DNA from: Candidatus Woesearchaeota archaeon
GTDB taxonomy: Archaea > Nanobdellota > Nanobdellia > Woesearchaeales > GW2011-AR9
DNA: 7,882 nt
Direction of reading: 5' to 3'
Assembly (NCBI GenBank): GCA_016179995.1
Contig: JACPCC010000065.1
Span: forward strand, 1 to 7,882
The notes below the pieces were generated by a model. The model was not told the origin of the DNA, did no database searches, and was given only the letters and a program-made list of their open reading frames with translations. The translations under genes were made by a program, and so were the position numbers. The stretch's first letter is position 1, and the number at the start of each line of letters is the position of its first letter. Shown piece after piece: positions 1-5,032 of the stretch.

Positions 1-115
1 TAATTATCTTGATGGCATTATCATACGAGCGTGTTTGATATTGATGACTTTGTCCAAGACTTCTATGATAATCTGCCAGTTCTTTGAGGATGTTAATAAT
101 TAATTTATTTGGATT
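1..115 (-). other. PolX / DNA polymerase beta-type N-terminal lyase domain segment (partial)
   Basis: Codons 400-437 of the pyrB frame resemble the start of the 8-kDa lyase / helix-hairpin-helix domain of family X DNA polymerases: Asn near the start, an I.NILKELADY helix, G.SHQYQTRSY, then DNAIKII. Human Pol beta has the comparable pattern I..ML.ELA, Q....Y.AYR.A..VI. I see no ATG, GTG or TTG in this frame between the ATCase domain and this segment. It is therefore an in-frame fusion, a start hidden in another frame, or a gene separated by an indel. The rest of the gene lies left of the window. The assignment rests on about 38 residues of pattern memory. Confidence 0.5.
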
Positions 116-1312
116 ATGTATGTGTTTACCTTTTTTTATTATTTTGCCCCAGTGTTTACTTCTGCCTTGACTTCTGCCTTGACTTCTGCTTTGAATTCGA
201 CTTTTACGTCGGTTTTTACGTCGGCTTTTACTTCGACTTCTTCCGCCATGTAATTTTTTAGTCAGGTTTTTTTCAATTAGGTTTGTTAAATTATTTTCGG
301 AAAGGGTATATTTAAATAACTCATCGATATTAGTTATATTTTTCGGATGAAGTTTCATATCGGCAGAAATTTCTTCAAATGTTTCCGCATCTACTGGAAG
401 AGGATGCATTAAGTAAGGAGCATGTTCTCCTAATAAATTGTACTTTTCTTGATTGATTTGACCCCATTGTTTTATGGTTATCAAATCTTCACCTTTACCA
501 ACTCTTTCTTTTTGTGGCCTTGAATGATAAGCAATACTAGATTCTCTCATTGCTTCAAGCATATCTTCCTGATGGTCATGAACTTCTACACCTCGCCTTA
601 ACATTTCTTCTAAGCGATGCTGTTGTGGTCCAAATCTTTTTGGATAAGCTAAATGTAATTTAAAATCAAATAAATGAGCTACGGACATTAATGAAGCATT
701 GGTTCTGCCGTGTGCTAAATCGTTGAGCAATGATAAAGAAAGACCATCTAAATCTTTATTTTCTGCTTGAGCAATTTCACGCATAGTAAAAAGATCCAAG
801 AAACATTGAGTAGGATGTTGGTTCTTTCCATCACCGCCATTAATAATTAAAGGGACATGATTGTTGAAATGTTGTCCTAATTTGCCATATTGTTTTTTCA
901 TTAATTCATGGTCTTCTTCTAATGATTCTTTTGTCCAACGCGGCAATCCTTCTGTTGTACTGCGCATAACTAAAGCATCATACCCATAACCGGCAAACAT
1001 GGCTGCCGTATCCGCCCAAGTCTCTCCTTTCTTTAGAGAAGTGTCATCATCGGAAGAAAAACCATCGAAATCGCCACCGGCAGTCATTACTGCAGTACGA
1101 AAAGAATAATTAGTACGAGTGCTGTTCTCGATGAATAGAGTTGCTACTTTTATATCTTTTAATAGCTGATTTACTGAACGCCCATATTTTTCTCTAAATA
1201 TATCATGATTAAAATTAGGATCATTAATTGCTCTTTTTACATCAGCTGCGGTGTCTAAGATAGTAATAATTTCTTCTTTAGAGAAATCCCGCATAGAAAT
1301 GATATCTTTCAT
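1..1312 (-). CDS. pyrB: Aspartate carbamoyltransferase catalytic chain homologue, frame open past window edge
   Basis: This protein should condense carbamoyl phosphate with aspartate, the committed step of pyrimidine synthesis. The frame from ATG 1312 has no stop before base 1 (437 codons visible). The motifs seen are STRT (residues 64-67, carbamoyl-phosphate loop), SLKKGE (92-97), HPTQ (166-169), HGRT (201-204), RPQKER (265-270) and HPLP (303-306), matching the catalytic positions of the E. coli chain in the same order. The domain ends near residue 330. The usual C-terminal helix segment (QA.NG...R.ALL) is not visible; an unrelated stretch to about residue 355 replaces it. A basic Arg/Ser-rich segment (358-396) follows, then a PolX-like segment (about 400-437). 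No regulatory chain (pyrI) lies in the window. The enzyme call is secure; the single long fusion is not, because another frame looks coding in the linker. Confidence 0.88.
   Translation of the reverse strand, partial: MKDIISMRDFSKEEIITILDTAADVKRAINDPNFNHDIFREKYGRSVNQLLKDIKVATLFIENSTRTNYSFRTAVMTAGGDFDGFSSDDDTSLKKGETWADTAAMFAGYGYDALVMRSTTEGLPRWTKESLEEDHELMKKQYGKLGQHFNNHVPLIINGGDGKNQHPTQCFLDLFTMREIAQAENKDLDGLSLSLLNDLAHGRTNASLMSVAHLFDFKLHLAYPKRFGPQQHRLEEMLRRGVEVHDHQEDMLEAMRESSIAYHSRPQKERVGKGEDLITIKQWGQINQEKYNLLGEHAPYLMHPLPVDAETFEEISADMKLHPKNITNIDELFKYTLSENNLTNLIEKNLTKKLHGGRSRSKSRRKNRRKSRIQSRSQGRSQGRSKHWGKIIKKGKHIHNPNKLIINILKELADYHRSLGQSHQYQTRSYDNAIKII
139..249 (-). CDS. Possible 36-residue ORF over the 12-bp repeat, or N-terminus of polX
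   Basis: ATG at 249 opens a 36-codon frame beginning MAEEVEVKAD and ending NTGAK before TAA at 139-141. It consists almost wholly of the charged K-A-E-V repeat. A TGA lies a few codons upstream in the same frame, so it is not a plain extension of pyrB. One extra base in the A or G run just before the TAA would join this frame to the PolX-like segment and give a charged N-terminal tail on that protein. Alternatively, one base fewer in the A-run near 252-257 would make it the C-terminal tail of PyrB. No clear ribosome binding site precedes the ATG. I cannot tell a real small gene from one of these split readings. Confidence 0.35.
   Translation of the reverse strand: MAEEVEVKADVKTDVKVEFKAEVKAEVKAEVNTGAK
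157..228 (-). repeat. Six-unit 12-bp tandem repeat coding K-[ATV]-[DE]-[VF]
   Basis: Six consecutive 12-bp units lie on the minus strand, with consensus AARRCMGAMGTM. In the frame one base later than pyrB each unit reads Lys-Ala/Thr/Val-Asp/Glu-Val/Phe. Most differences between units fall on third positions of that frame (AAA/AAG, GCC/GCA, GTA/GTC, GAC/GAA) and are silent or conservative. In the pyrB frame the same differences change residues (Lys/Gln, Ser/Arg, Ser/Asn/Gly). This supports selection on the K-A-E-V frame rather than on the basic Arg/Ser reading. Confidence 0.8.
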
Positions 1313-1336
1313 TAAAAATTAAAGATGTTAGAATGA

Positions 1337-1346
1337 TGTTTAAATA
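1337..1346 (-). promoter_or_regulatory. Putative TATA box of pyrB
   Basis: The minus strand carries an AT-rich TTTAAA element about 30 bp upstream of the ATG at 1312. A second AT element (TATAAAT) lies about 10 bp further up. This would give a very short or absent leader, like the other genes here. Box-like AT stretches are common in DNA of this composition. Confidence 0.4.
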
Positions 1347-1451
1347 GATTTATAGGGTGGAAGATAGAGGATAATGTATATGAGTTTAGGGAAGTGTATT
1401 TTTTCAATAATTAGGTCATGCTTTGAATGTCAACAGTTTTGGGGGCAAATA

Positions 1452-1459
1452 TTTATATA
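1452..1459 (+). promoter_or_regulatory. TATA box upstream of the tandem RNA units
   Basis: The element TTTATATA lies 35-42 bp upstream of the first GCCAGC unit at 1494, so a transcript would start near 1480-1486. It follows about 130 bp (1321-1450) in which I see no gene other than the pyrB promoter. Weaker TATA-like elements (1562-1569 and 1642-1650) precede units two and three, so each unit may have its own promoter. Confidence 0.5.
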
Positions 1460-1493
1460 ATGACCTTAAAGTTTACATTTGTAAGTAACTCGT

Positions 1494-1556
1494 GCCAGCA
1501 TCGCATACACAGAAGCTTTGTAAGGAAAAGACTGCTTCTGGTCGCGACGAGAATAT
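1494..1556 (+). ncRNA. Unknown structured RNA unit 1, sharing its start with the tRNA-like gene
   Basis: The unit begins GCCAGCATCGCATACAC, nearly the same as the first 14 bases of the tRNA-like gene at 1667. It holds a perfect 6-bp stem (AGAAGC with GCTTCT) around a 17-nt loop. Outside that, CGC pairs with GCG and CTCGT (1489-1493) pairs with ACGAG, with the strand GCGACGAG continuous, so GCCAGCAT would be an 8-nt bulge. There is no T arm and no 3' acceptor strand, so it is not a complete tRNA. It could be a decayed tRNA copy or a small RNA. I cannot assign a known family. Confidence 0.45.
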
Positions 1557-1585
1557 CATAGTATAAAAGCACAACTTAAAATAAT

Positions 1586-1632
1586 GCCAGCGTCGCATAC
1601 ATAAAAACTGCGGTTTTTAGTCGCGCCACTGA
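1586..1632 (+). ncRNA. Unknown structured RNA unit 2, sharing its start with the tRNA-like gene
   Basis: It begins GCCAGCGTCGCATACAT, 92 bp after unit 1 and 81 bp before the tRNA-like gene. Its central hairpin is TAAAAAC-TGCG-GTTTTTA, a perfect 7-bp stem unrelated in sequence to the unit 1 stem. The bases just after the hairpin (GTCGCG) match unit 1. Conserved flanks around a changed but still paired stem suggest a kept structure. Both units are followed by a similar tail (ATAAAAGCACAACT type), which may be the promoter of the next unit. Function unknown. Confidence 0.45.
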
Positions 1633-1666
1633 AACTCGCATCATAAAAAGCACAACTCAAATTTAC

Positions 1667-1788
1667 GCCAGCGTCGCATAACTCGGTATTGCGCAAATTG
1701 CAGATTAAAAATGCAAGCGTTAGCCTGGAAAGAATACCTGTTAGCTTGTTTCCGCAAGGATATCCCGGTTCAAATCCGGGCGCTGGCG
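1667..1788 (+). tRNA. tRNA-like gene with oversized interior, probably intron-containing; tRNA-Ser suspected
   Basis: The acceptor strands GCCAGCG (1667-1673) and CGCTGGC (1781-1787) pair perfectly, with G at position 73. The T arm is CCCGG-TTCAAAT-CCGGG (1764-1780). After the acceptor come T8 and a D arm with GCA/TGC pairing, A14, A15, GG at 1685-1686 and A21. Between position 26 and the T arm are 70 nt, about 38 more than a long-variable-arm tRNA needs, so one or two introns or an insertion are implied. CAAGC (1714-1718) pairs with GCTTG (1744-1748) as a candidate anticodon stem. The string CTGGAAA (1725-1731) is what a tRNA-Ser(GGA) loop would be, but the two cannot be reconciled by one simple splice. 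G73 and the long-arm layout favour Ser. No CCA is encoded. Anticodon unresolved. Confidence 0.65.
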
Positions 1789-1789
1789 G

Positions 1790-1797
1790 TTTTTTTT
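1790..1797 (+). terminator. T-run terminator after the tRNA-like gene
   Basis: Eight consecutive T residues start two bases after the 3' acceptor strand. Archaeal RNA polymerase commonly stops at such U-tracts. The position fits the end of the RNA transcript. Confidence 0.65.
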
Positions 1798-1836
1798 AGA
1801 TTAGGTTTTGATTATTTTGTAAAAGTTAAGCTAAAA

Positions 1837-1844
1837 TTTATATA
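1837..1844 (+). promoter_or_regulatory. TATA box for the small membrane protein gene
   Basis: TTTATATA is centred 27 bp before the ATG at 1867, so transcription would begin at or next to the start codon. No Shine-Dalgarno sequence is visible between them, consistent with a leaderless mRNA. Confidence 0.6.
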
Positions 1845-1866
1845 TCGATAATAGTTTAAAGATAAA

Positions 1867-2112
1867 ATGCTAGAAAACAAACAAGTTGCTACTTGGATTA
1901 AAATATTGTCTTATGTTTTAGTAGTTATCTTTATCTTCAACAAATATCGGTCTATTTTAAAAGATATTTCTCTTTCACTTGAACCTACAAAATTTCAAAT
2001 GGGAGAAGCATTTGGAGTAACATTTTTCCATATCATTGGAGGATTCATAATGCTTCTTTGTGCTGATAAATGTTCAAAGTGGGCTATTATGTTTACTATA
2101 GTAATAAATTAG
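1867..2112 (+). CDS. Small integral membrane protein, unknown function
   Basis: An 81-residue, strongly hydrophobic protein that I do not recognise. The first likely membrane helix is residues 9-25 (IKILSYVLVVIFIF) and the second about 49-65 (FGVTFFHIIGGFIMLL). A third hydrophobic stretch (71-80) ends the protein after a CADKC pair of cysteines. The short link between the first two helices (KYRSILKD) is basic and probably cytoplasmic. The TATA box 27 bp upstream supports this start. A zinc-ribbon gene begins 5 nt after the stop, so the two are probably co-transcribed and may act together. The short length makes the call less secure, but promoter position and hydrophobic pattern argue for a real gene. 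Confidence 0.6.
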   Translation: MLENKQVATWIKILSYVLVVIFIFNKYRSILKDISLSLEPTKFQMGEAFGVTFFHIIGGFIMLLCADKCSKWAIMFTIVIN

Positions 2113-2117
2113 AAGAT

Positions 2118-2243
2118 ATGAACAGAAAAATTATAAAATACCAATGCACAAAATGTAAGTCACAAGTTGATTATGAAGATATAAAATGTAAAAAATGTAG
2201 TTCCATTTTAGGAAAAGATGGTGGGGTTATTAAATTAGAATAA
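2118..2243 (+). CDS. 41-residue zinc-ribbon protein
   Basis: ATG at 2118 opens a 41-codon frame closed by TAA. It contains two CxxC knuckles, CTKC (residues 10-13) and CKKC (25-28), separated by 11 residues. This is the layout of a minimal zinc ribbon, as in small archaeal proteins related to RNA polymerase subunit P or other rubredoxin-like ribbons. The rest is short and charged (KYQ.., DYEDIK, LGKDGGVIKLE). A CxxC-GKDGG.. ending resembles generic archaeal zinc-ribbon proteins rather than one I can name. It starts 5 nt after the upstream membrane-protein gene. Tetrahedral Zn(II) binding is inferred; a nucleic-acid or protein-binding role is typical of such folds but is not shown here. Confidence 0.65.
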   Translation: MNRKIIKYQCTKCKSQVDYEDIKCKKCSSILGKDGGVIKLE

Positions 2244-2260
2244 ACTTTAGAAGTAACATT

Positions 2261-2270
2261 TAAATATATT
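2261..2270 (+). promoter_or_regulatory. TATA box for the three-TM protein gene
   Basis: TAAATATATT is centred about 25 bp before the ATG at 2290, predicting a leaderless transcript. It suggests this gene is transcribed separately from the small pair ahead of it. Confidence 0.55.
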
Positions 2271-2289
2271 AAATCAGATTATAGCAATC

Positions 2290-3195
2290 ATGTCAAAGTT
2301 TTATTATAATGTTAAAGAGTTAATGCAATCACTAAAGAATTTTTTAAAGCACATATGGTACTCTAAAGTTAACCATGATCTTCTAATCAATTGTTTATGT
2401 CTTTTGGTAGTTTATATCATATTTAAAATAACTTATCAGAACATCTATGCTTTGAACAACTATGTTTTATTATTCATTAAGTTAGGTAGCTTGGTAAACC
2501 TCATTTTGATTGCAATTTTACTTATATTAGGTTATAGGATAGTTAAAGATTTGTGGTATATAATCAAACATAAAAAGTCCAATACAAAGATAATACTCTT
2601 AATTATCCTAATTATTTCTTTGTTGTTTGTTTACCAAAAACAGTCATTAGTAATGGAAAGAACTTCTAATTTTATAGATTCTATTAAGTTTAACGAATTA
2701 ATCCCGTTTAAAATAGACTTTGACAATCTAGTCACTTCTAATCCTATAATCACTTGTCCTCAATTAAGTTTTTTATCTAGTATTCCTCTGTCAGAACCAG
2801 AACCATCGTTAATGTTACAACCAACCGACATAGTTTCTTTCTTTTCAATTAAAGAAGTTGAGACGCTTTTTGGATATAGTATTAATACTTATGTACTAAA
2901 TGGTATGGCGTGCAGAAAGGGTTCAGAACAGGGCGAGAACAAACAATATTATTATTGCGGTAGTTTAGAAGCACCAGCACCTTATATGGTTTACAATGTA
3001 CTAGATAATGATTCAAACATAAAAGAAATTATTAAAAAAACATTTATTAATGTTTACGATTCTAAAGGTATGTTTGTTAAAACCATTTGTGGAAGAAGTC
3101 CAGATTCTATTACTAATGAAATTAAAGATCGAAGAACTGCTGAGGATCAAAAAGCAGAAAAAGAAATGAAAGAGTTTTTTGGGATGTTTAATTGA
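2290..3195 (+). CDS. Three-TM membrane protein with soluble C-terminal domain, unknown function
   Basis: A 301-residue protein that I do not recognise. It has a basic N-terminal segment (1-30) and three likely membrane helices at about 31-49, 58-82 and 100-116, with Lys-rich ends. A soluble region of about 185 residues follows. With the basic N-terminus inside the cell, the C-terminal domain would lie outside. That domain holds four cysteines (156, 208, 223, 267) that could form disulfides, a Pro/Ser/Glu-rich link (165-175) and a highly charged tail (280-298) rich in Lys and Glu. The TATA box 25 bp upstream supports the chosen start. The next gene on this strand begins almost 300 bp later with its own promoter, so no operon partner is evident downstream. 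Confidence 0.75.
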   Translation: MSKFYYNVKELMQSLKNFLKHIWYSKVNHDLLINCLCLLVVYIIFKITYQNIYALNNYVLLFIKLGSLVNLILIAILLILGYRIVKDLWYIIKHKKSNTKIILLIILIISLLFVYQKQSLVMERTSNFIDSIKFNELIPFKIDFDNLVTSNPIITCPQLSFLSSIPLSEPEPSLMLQPTDIVSFFSIKEVETLFGYSINTYVLNGMACRKGSEQGENKQYYYCGSLEAPAPYMVYNVLDNDSNIKEIIKKTFINVYDSKGMFVKTICGRSPDSITNEIKDRRTAEDQKAEKEMKEFFGMFN

Positions 3196-3219
3196 ATCAT
3201 CCAAAATAATTTAATCCGC

Positions 3220-3230
3220 TTTTTATTTTA
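3220..3230 (+). terminator. Possible T-rich terminator after the three-TM protein gene
   Basis: A TTTTTATTTTA tract lies about 25 bp after the stop codon. No stem-loop precedes it. Archaeal termination can use such tracts, but in AT-rich DNA this is weak evidence. Confidence 0.3.
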
Positions 3231-3242
3231 ATCTTACCATTC

Positions 3243-3323
3243 TTAAACAGACCTCAACCCCCATCTCTTCACTTTCCTATACAACTTCTCGGGTCCTACC
3301 TTCAAGCGTTTAGCTATCTTTCA
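3243..3323 (-). pseudogene. Degraded 3' fragment of a Fis-like HTH regulator gene
   Basis: Read on the minus strand this encodes KIAKRLKVGPEKLYRKV followed by KRWGLRSV and a stop, closely matching the last 23 residues of the intact regulator at 5033-5728. By hand, 55 of 63 bases align without a gap (3252-3314 against 5036-5098). A TGA stands immediately upstream in frame and no start codon or earlier part of the gene is present, so it cannot be a working gene. It lies in the same orientation as the intact copy, and the ATPase gene sits between them. Either a duplication was disrupted or the fragment was carried along with the inserted ATPase gene. Confidence 0.75.
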
Positions 3324-3356
3324 GTAAGCTTGAGAATCTGAATTTGTACCTCATTT

Positions 3357-3392
3357 TGCGTCAACTCTTGTGTCAACCATTACGTCAACCTA
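3357..3392 (+). repeat. Three-unit 12-bp direct repeat with GTCAAC core
   Basis: Three 12-bp units share the core GTCAAC at 3360, 3372 and 3384. They lie 66-101 bp upstream of the ATPase TATA box. On the minus strand the units have the form GAC..AA..GTT and would read Val-Asp-x-x, resembling the 12-bp Lys-Ala-Glu-Val array near the pyrB end. They may be operator-like spaced sites for the ATPase gene or a remnant of the same minisatellite. The remaining parts of 3196-3488 show nothing else I can name. Confidence 0.6.
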
Positions 3393-3457
3393 TCCCATCT
3401 ATACAGCTTGCTTTATCTTCACATTTAAGCCACACTTAATATCCTAATATAAACACA

Positions 3458-3465
3458 TTTATATA
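3458..3465 (+). promoter_or_regulatory. TATA box for the ATPase gene
   Basis: TTTATATA is centred about 27 bp before the ATG at 3489, predicting a leaderless mRNA. Its first part forms a 6-bp inverted repeat with the preceding TATAAA (3448-3463, 4-bp spacer CACA). Such AT palindromes can arise by chance in TATA regions. Confidence 0.6.
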
Positions 3466-3488
3466 CTAGTTCATATTGCAGTATAAAC

Positions 3489-4964
3489 ATGGAGATTCTA
3501 GAACTGAGAAAACAGAACCCATGGTGGGAAAATCCCCTAAGAATAGAAGAAGATCCAAAGATAAGAGACTATGAAAATGCTTTGGTAAAGTGGACCCCCA
3601 GACTTAAAAAATATCTCTTTCTAGACAAAAATGTAGTATATAGCATACGTGGACCAAGACAAGTAGGAAAAACAACACTCCTTAAGATTATGATTCGAGA
3701 ACTGTTGCAAAAAGAACAGGAGATCAATATTCTTTACTTTGCCTGCGACCTTTTGAAAGATAATCTAGCCCTTAAAGATCTCCTGGAGACCTATTTTAAT
3801 TGGGTTCGAACTCAAAATCAAGACAGAGTTCACATCTTTCTAGATGAAATTTCATCTGTTAAAGATTGGCAGAAAGCCATAAAACAGTTTGTAGATTTAC
3901 ATGGCAATAAAAACGTGACTATTATTCTCACTGGCTCACACACTTTGGATATTAAAAATAGCACCGAAAGATTACCAGGCAGAGTTGGTGAAAAAGAACA
4001 TGTACCAACACACAAAATCTTACTCCCCATGAAATTTGCAGAATATGTACAGATGAGAAATCCGGAGTTATATAAGCAAGTGCAAAAATTTAAGTTAGAT
4101 ATAAATGAAGAAAGGACAAAACAATTTTTAGAGTTAATCAATGGAAATATTCCCCAGTCTGCCCATAATCTTCTCCGCCTTGTTCCAGAGCTAGATAAAT
4201 TACTTGAAGAATATCTTCTTACAGGAGGAATAATGGTGGCGGTCAATGAATACACCAAAAATATGCGAATATCCTCACAAATTTATGAGTTGTACATAAG
4301 ACAAATTATGGGGGACATGTCTAGGATTAATAGAGAAGAAAAGACCGCCAAGAGAATACTGGTTTCCATTTTAAAAAGAATCACTTCGGCATATAGTTGG
4401 AATAGTATCCGAAAAGAAGCTGATATTCCCAGTCAACCAACCGTAGATCAGTATACAGGAATTCTTTATAATATGTTCATTTTAAATATTGTGTATAAGA
4501 TTGAATTGGATGGGACAATAAAACCTGCTAGTGATAAAAAAGTGTATATTCTAAACCCTTTTATTTTTCATGCGCTGAATAGTTGGTTAATTAACCCAGC
4601 TAAAGACCCATTTGAATGTTCAAAGGAATATCTCCTTTCTTCTGAAGATAAATCGAAGCTTATTGAAGCCATAGTTGGCGATCACCTTAATAGAGCAGCC
4701 CATAACTTACGACCAACTGATACTTTCGATCCTTCAGATTTTGTTTTCTATTCCAAGACAAATAAAGGATCTGAGGTTGATTTTATATTCAAAACAGATA
4801 AACTATTTGCTGGTATTGAAGTAAAGTATCAGAATAGTATTAGTTCTGAGGACTTTCGAGGACTAACTAAATTAGGTAAAGGATGTATGGTCAGCAAAAA
4901 GGAGTTTAATCAGAAAAATAAAATAGCCGTAGTACCAGTTAGTTTGTTCTTGCTTTATGTCTAA
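3489..4964 (+). CDS. AAA-family ATPase with DUF4143-type C-terminal domain
   Basis: A 491-residue protein of the AAA_14/DUF4143 architecture common in archaea and some bacteria. Walker A is GPRQVGKTT (55-63), Walker B HIFLDEI (115-121, Asp119/Glu120), and a sensor-1-like TGS is at 148-150, followed by ERLPGRVGE, a stretch typical of the family. The middle (about 230-400) is helical and fits a winged-helix region. Near the end GSEVDF (427-432) and IEVKY (443-447) give the E..D...ExK spacing of a PD-(D/E)XK nuclease fold, which DUF4143 domains often carry. Substrate and cell role are unknown for the family; mobile, laterally spread behaviour is common. The length is normal. It stands alone, convergent with the HTH regulator gene, with HTH-gene copies on both sides. 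Confidence 0.85.
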   Translation: MEILELRKQNPWWENPLRIEEDPKIRDYENALVKWTPRLKKYLFLDKNVVYSIRGPRQVGKTTLLKIMIRELLQKEQEINILYFACDLLKDNLALKDLLETYFNWVRTQNQDRVHIFLDEISSVKDWQKAIKQFVDLHGNKNVTIILTGSHTLDIKNSTERLPGRVGEKEHVPTHKILLPMKFAEYVQMRNPELYKQVQKFKLDINEERTKQFLELINGNIPQSAHNLLRLVPELDKLLEEYLLTGGIMVAVNEYTKNMRISSQIYELYIRQIMGDMSRINREEKTAKRILVSILKRITSAYSWNSIRKEADIPSQPTVDQYTGILYNMFILNIVYKIELDGTIKPASDKKVYILNPFIFHALNSWLINPAKDPFECSKEYLLSSEDKSKLIEAIVGDHLNRAAHNLRPTDTFDPSDFVFYSKTNKGSEVDFIFKTDKLFAGIEVKYQNSISSEDFRGLTKLGKGCMVSKKEFNQKNKIAVVPVSLFLLYV

Positions 4965-5032
4965 AAATTTGACGTTCTCCGCATCCATTTAGGAGATACT
5001 GTCCCTTATCTTATAATCACCTCTCACCCCTT

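Noticed and set aside
139..152. Programmed -1 frameshift joining the repeat frame to the PolX-like frame
   Set aside because: The bases before the TAA do not form a standard X XXY YYZ slippery heptamer and no downstream stem is obvious; an indel is simpler.
1489..1575. H/ACA guide RNA in the first RNA unit
   Set aside because: The stem-pocket-stem layout is suggestive, but no kink-turn and no ACA at the right distance from the pocket could be placed.
1494..1680. CRISPR-like array
   Set aside because: Only three repeats of about 14 bp, with unequal spacing (92 and 81 bp), spacers that share sequence and hairpins, and no cas genes.
3013..3204. 63-residue open frame on the minus strand
   Set aside because: It lies entirely opposite the three-TM protein gene, has Phe/Asn-rich low-complexity content typical of antisense to Lys/Asn-rich coding, and has no promoter.
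3830..4258. 142-residue open frame on the minus strand
   Set aside because: It is antisense to the core of the ATPase, whose Walker motifs prove the plus-strand frame; the antisense product shows no recognisable domain.
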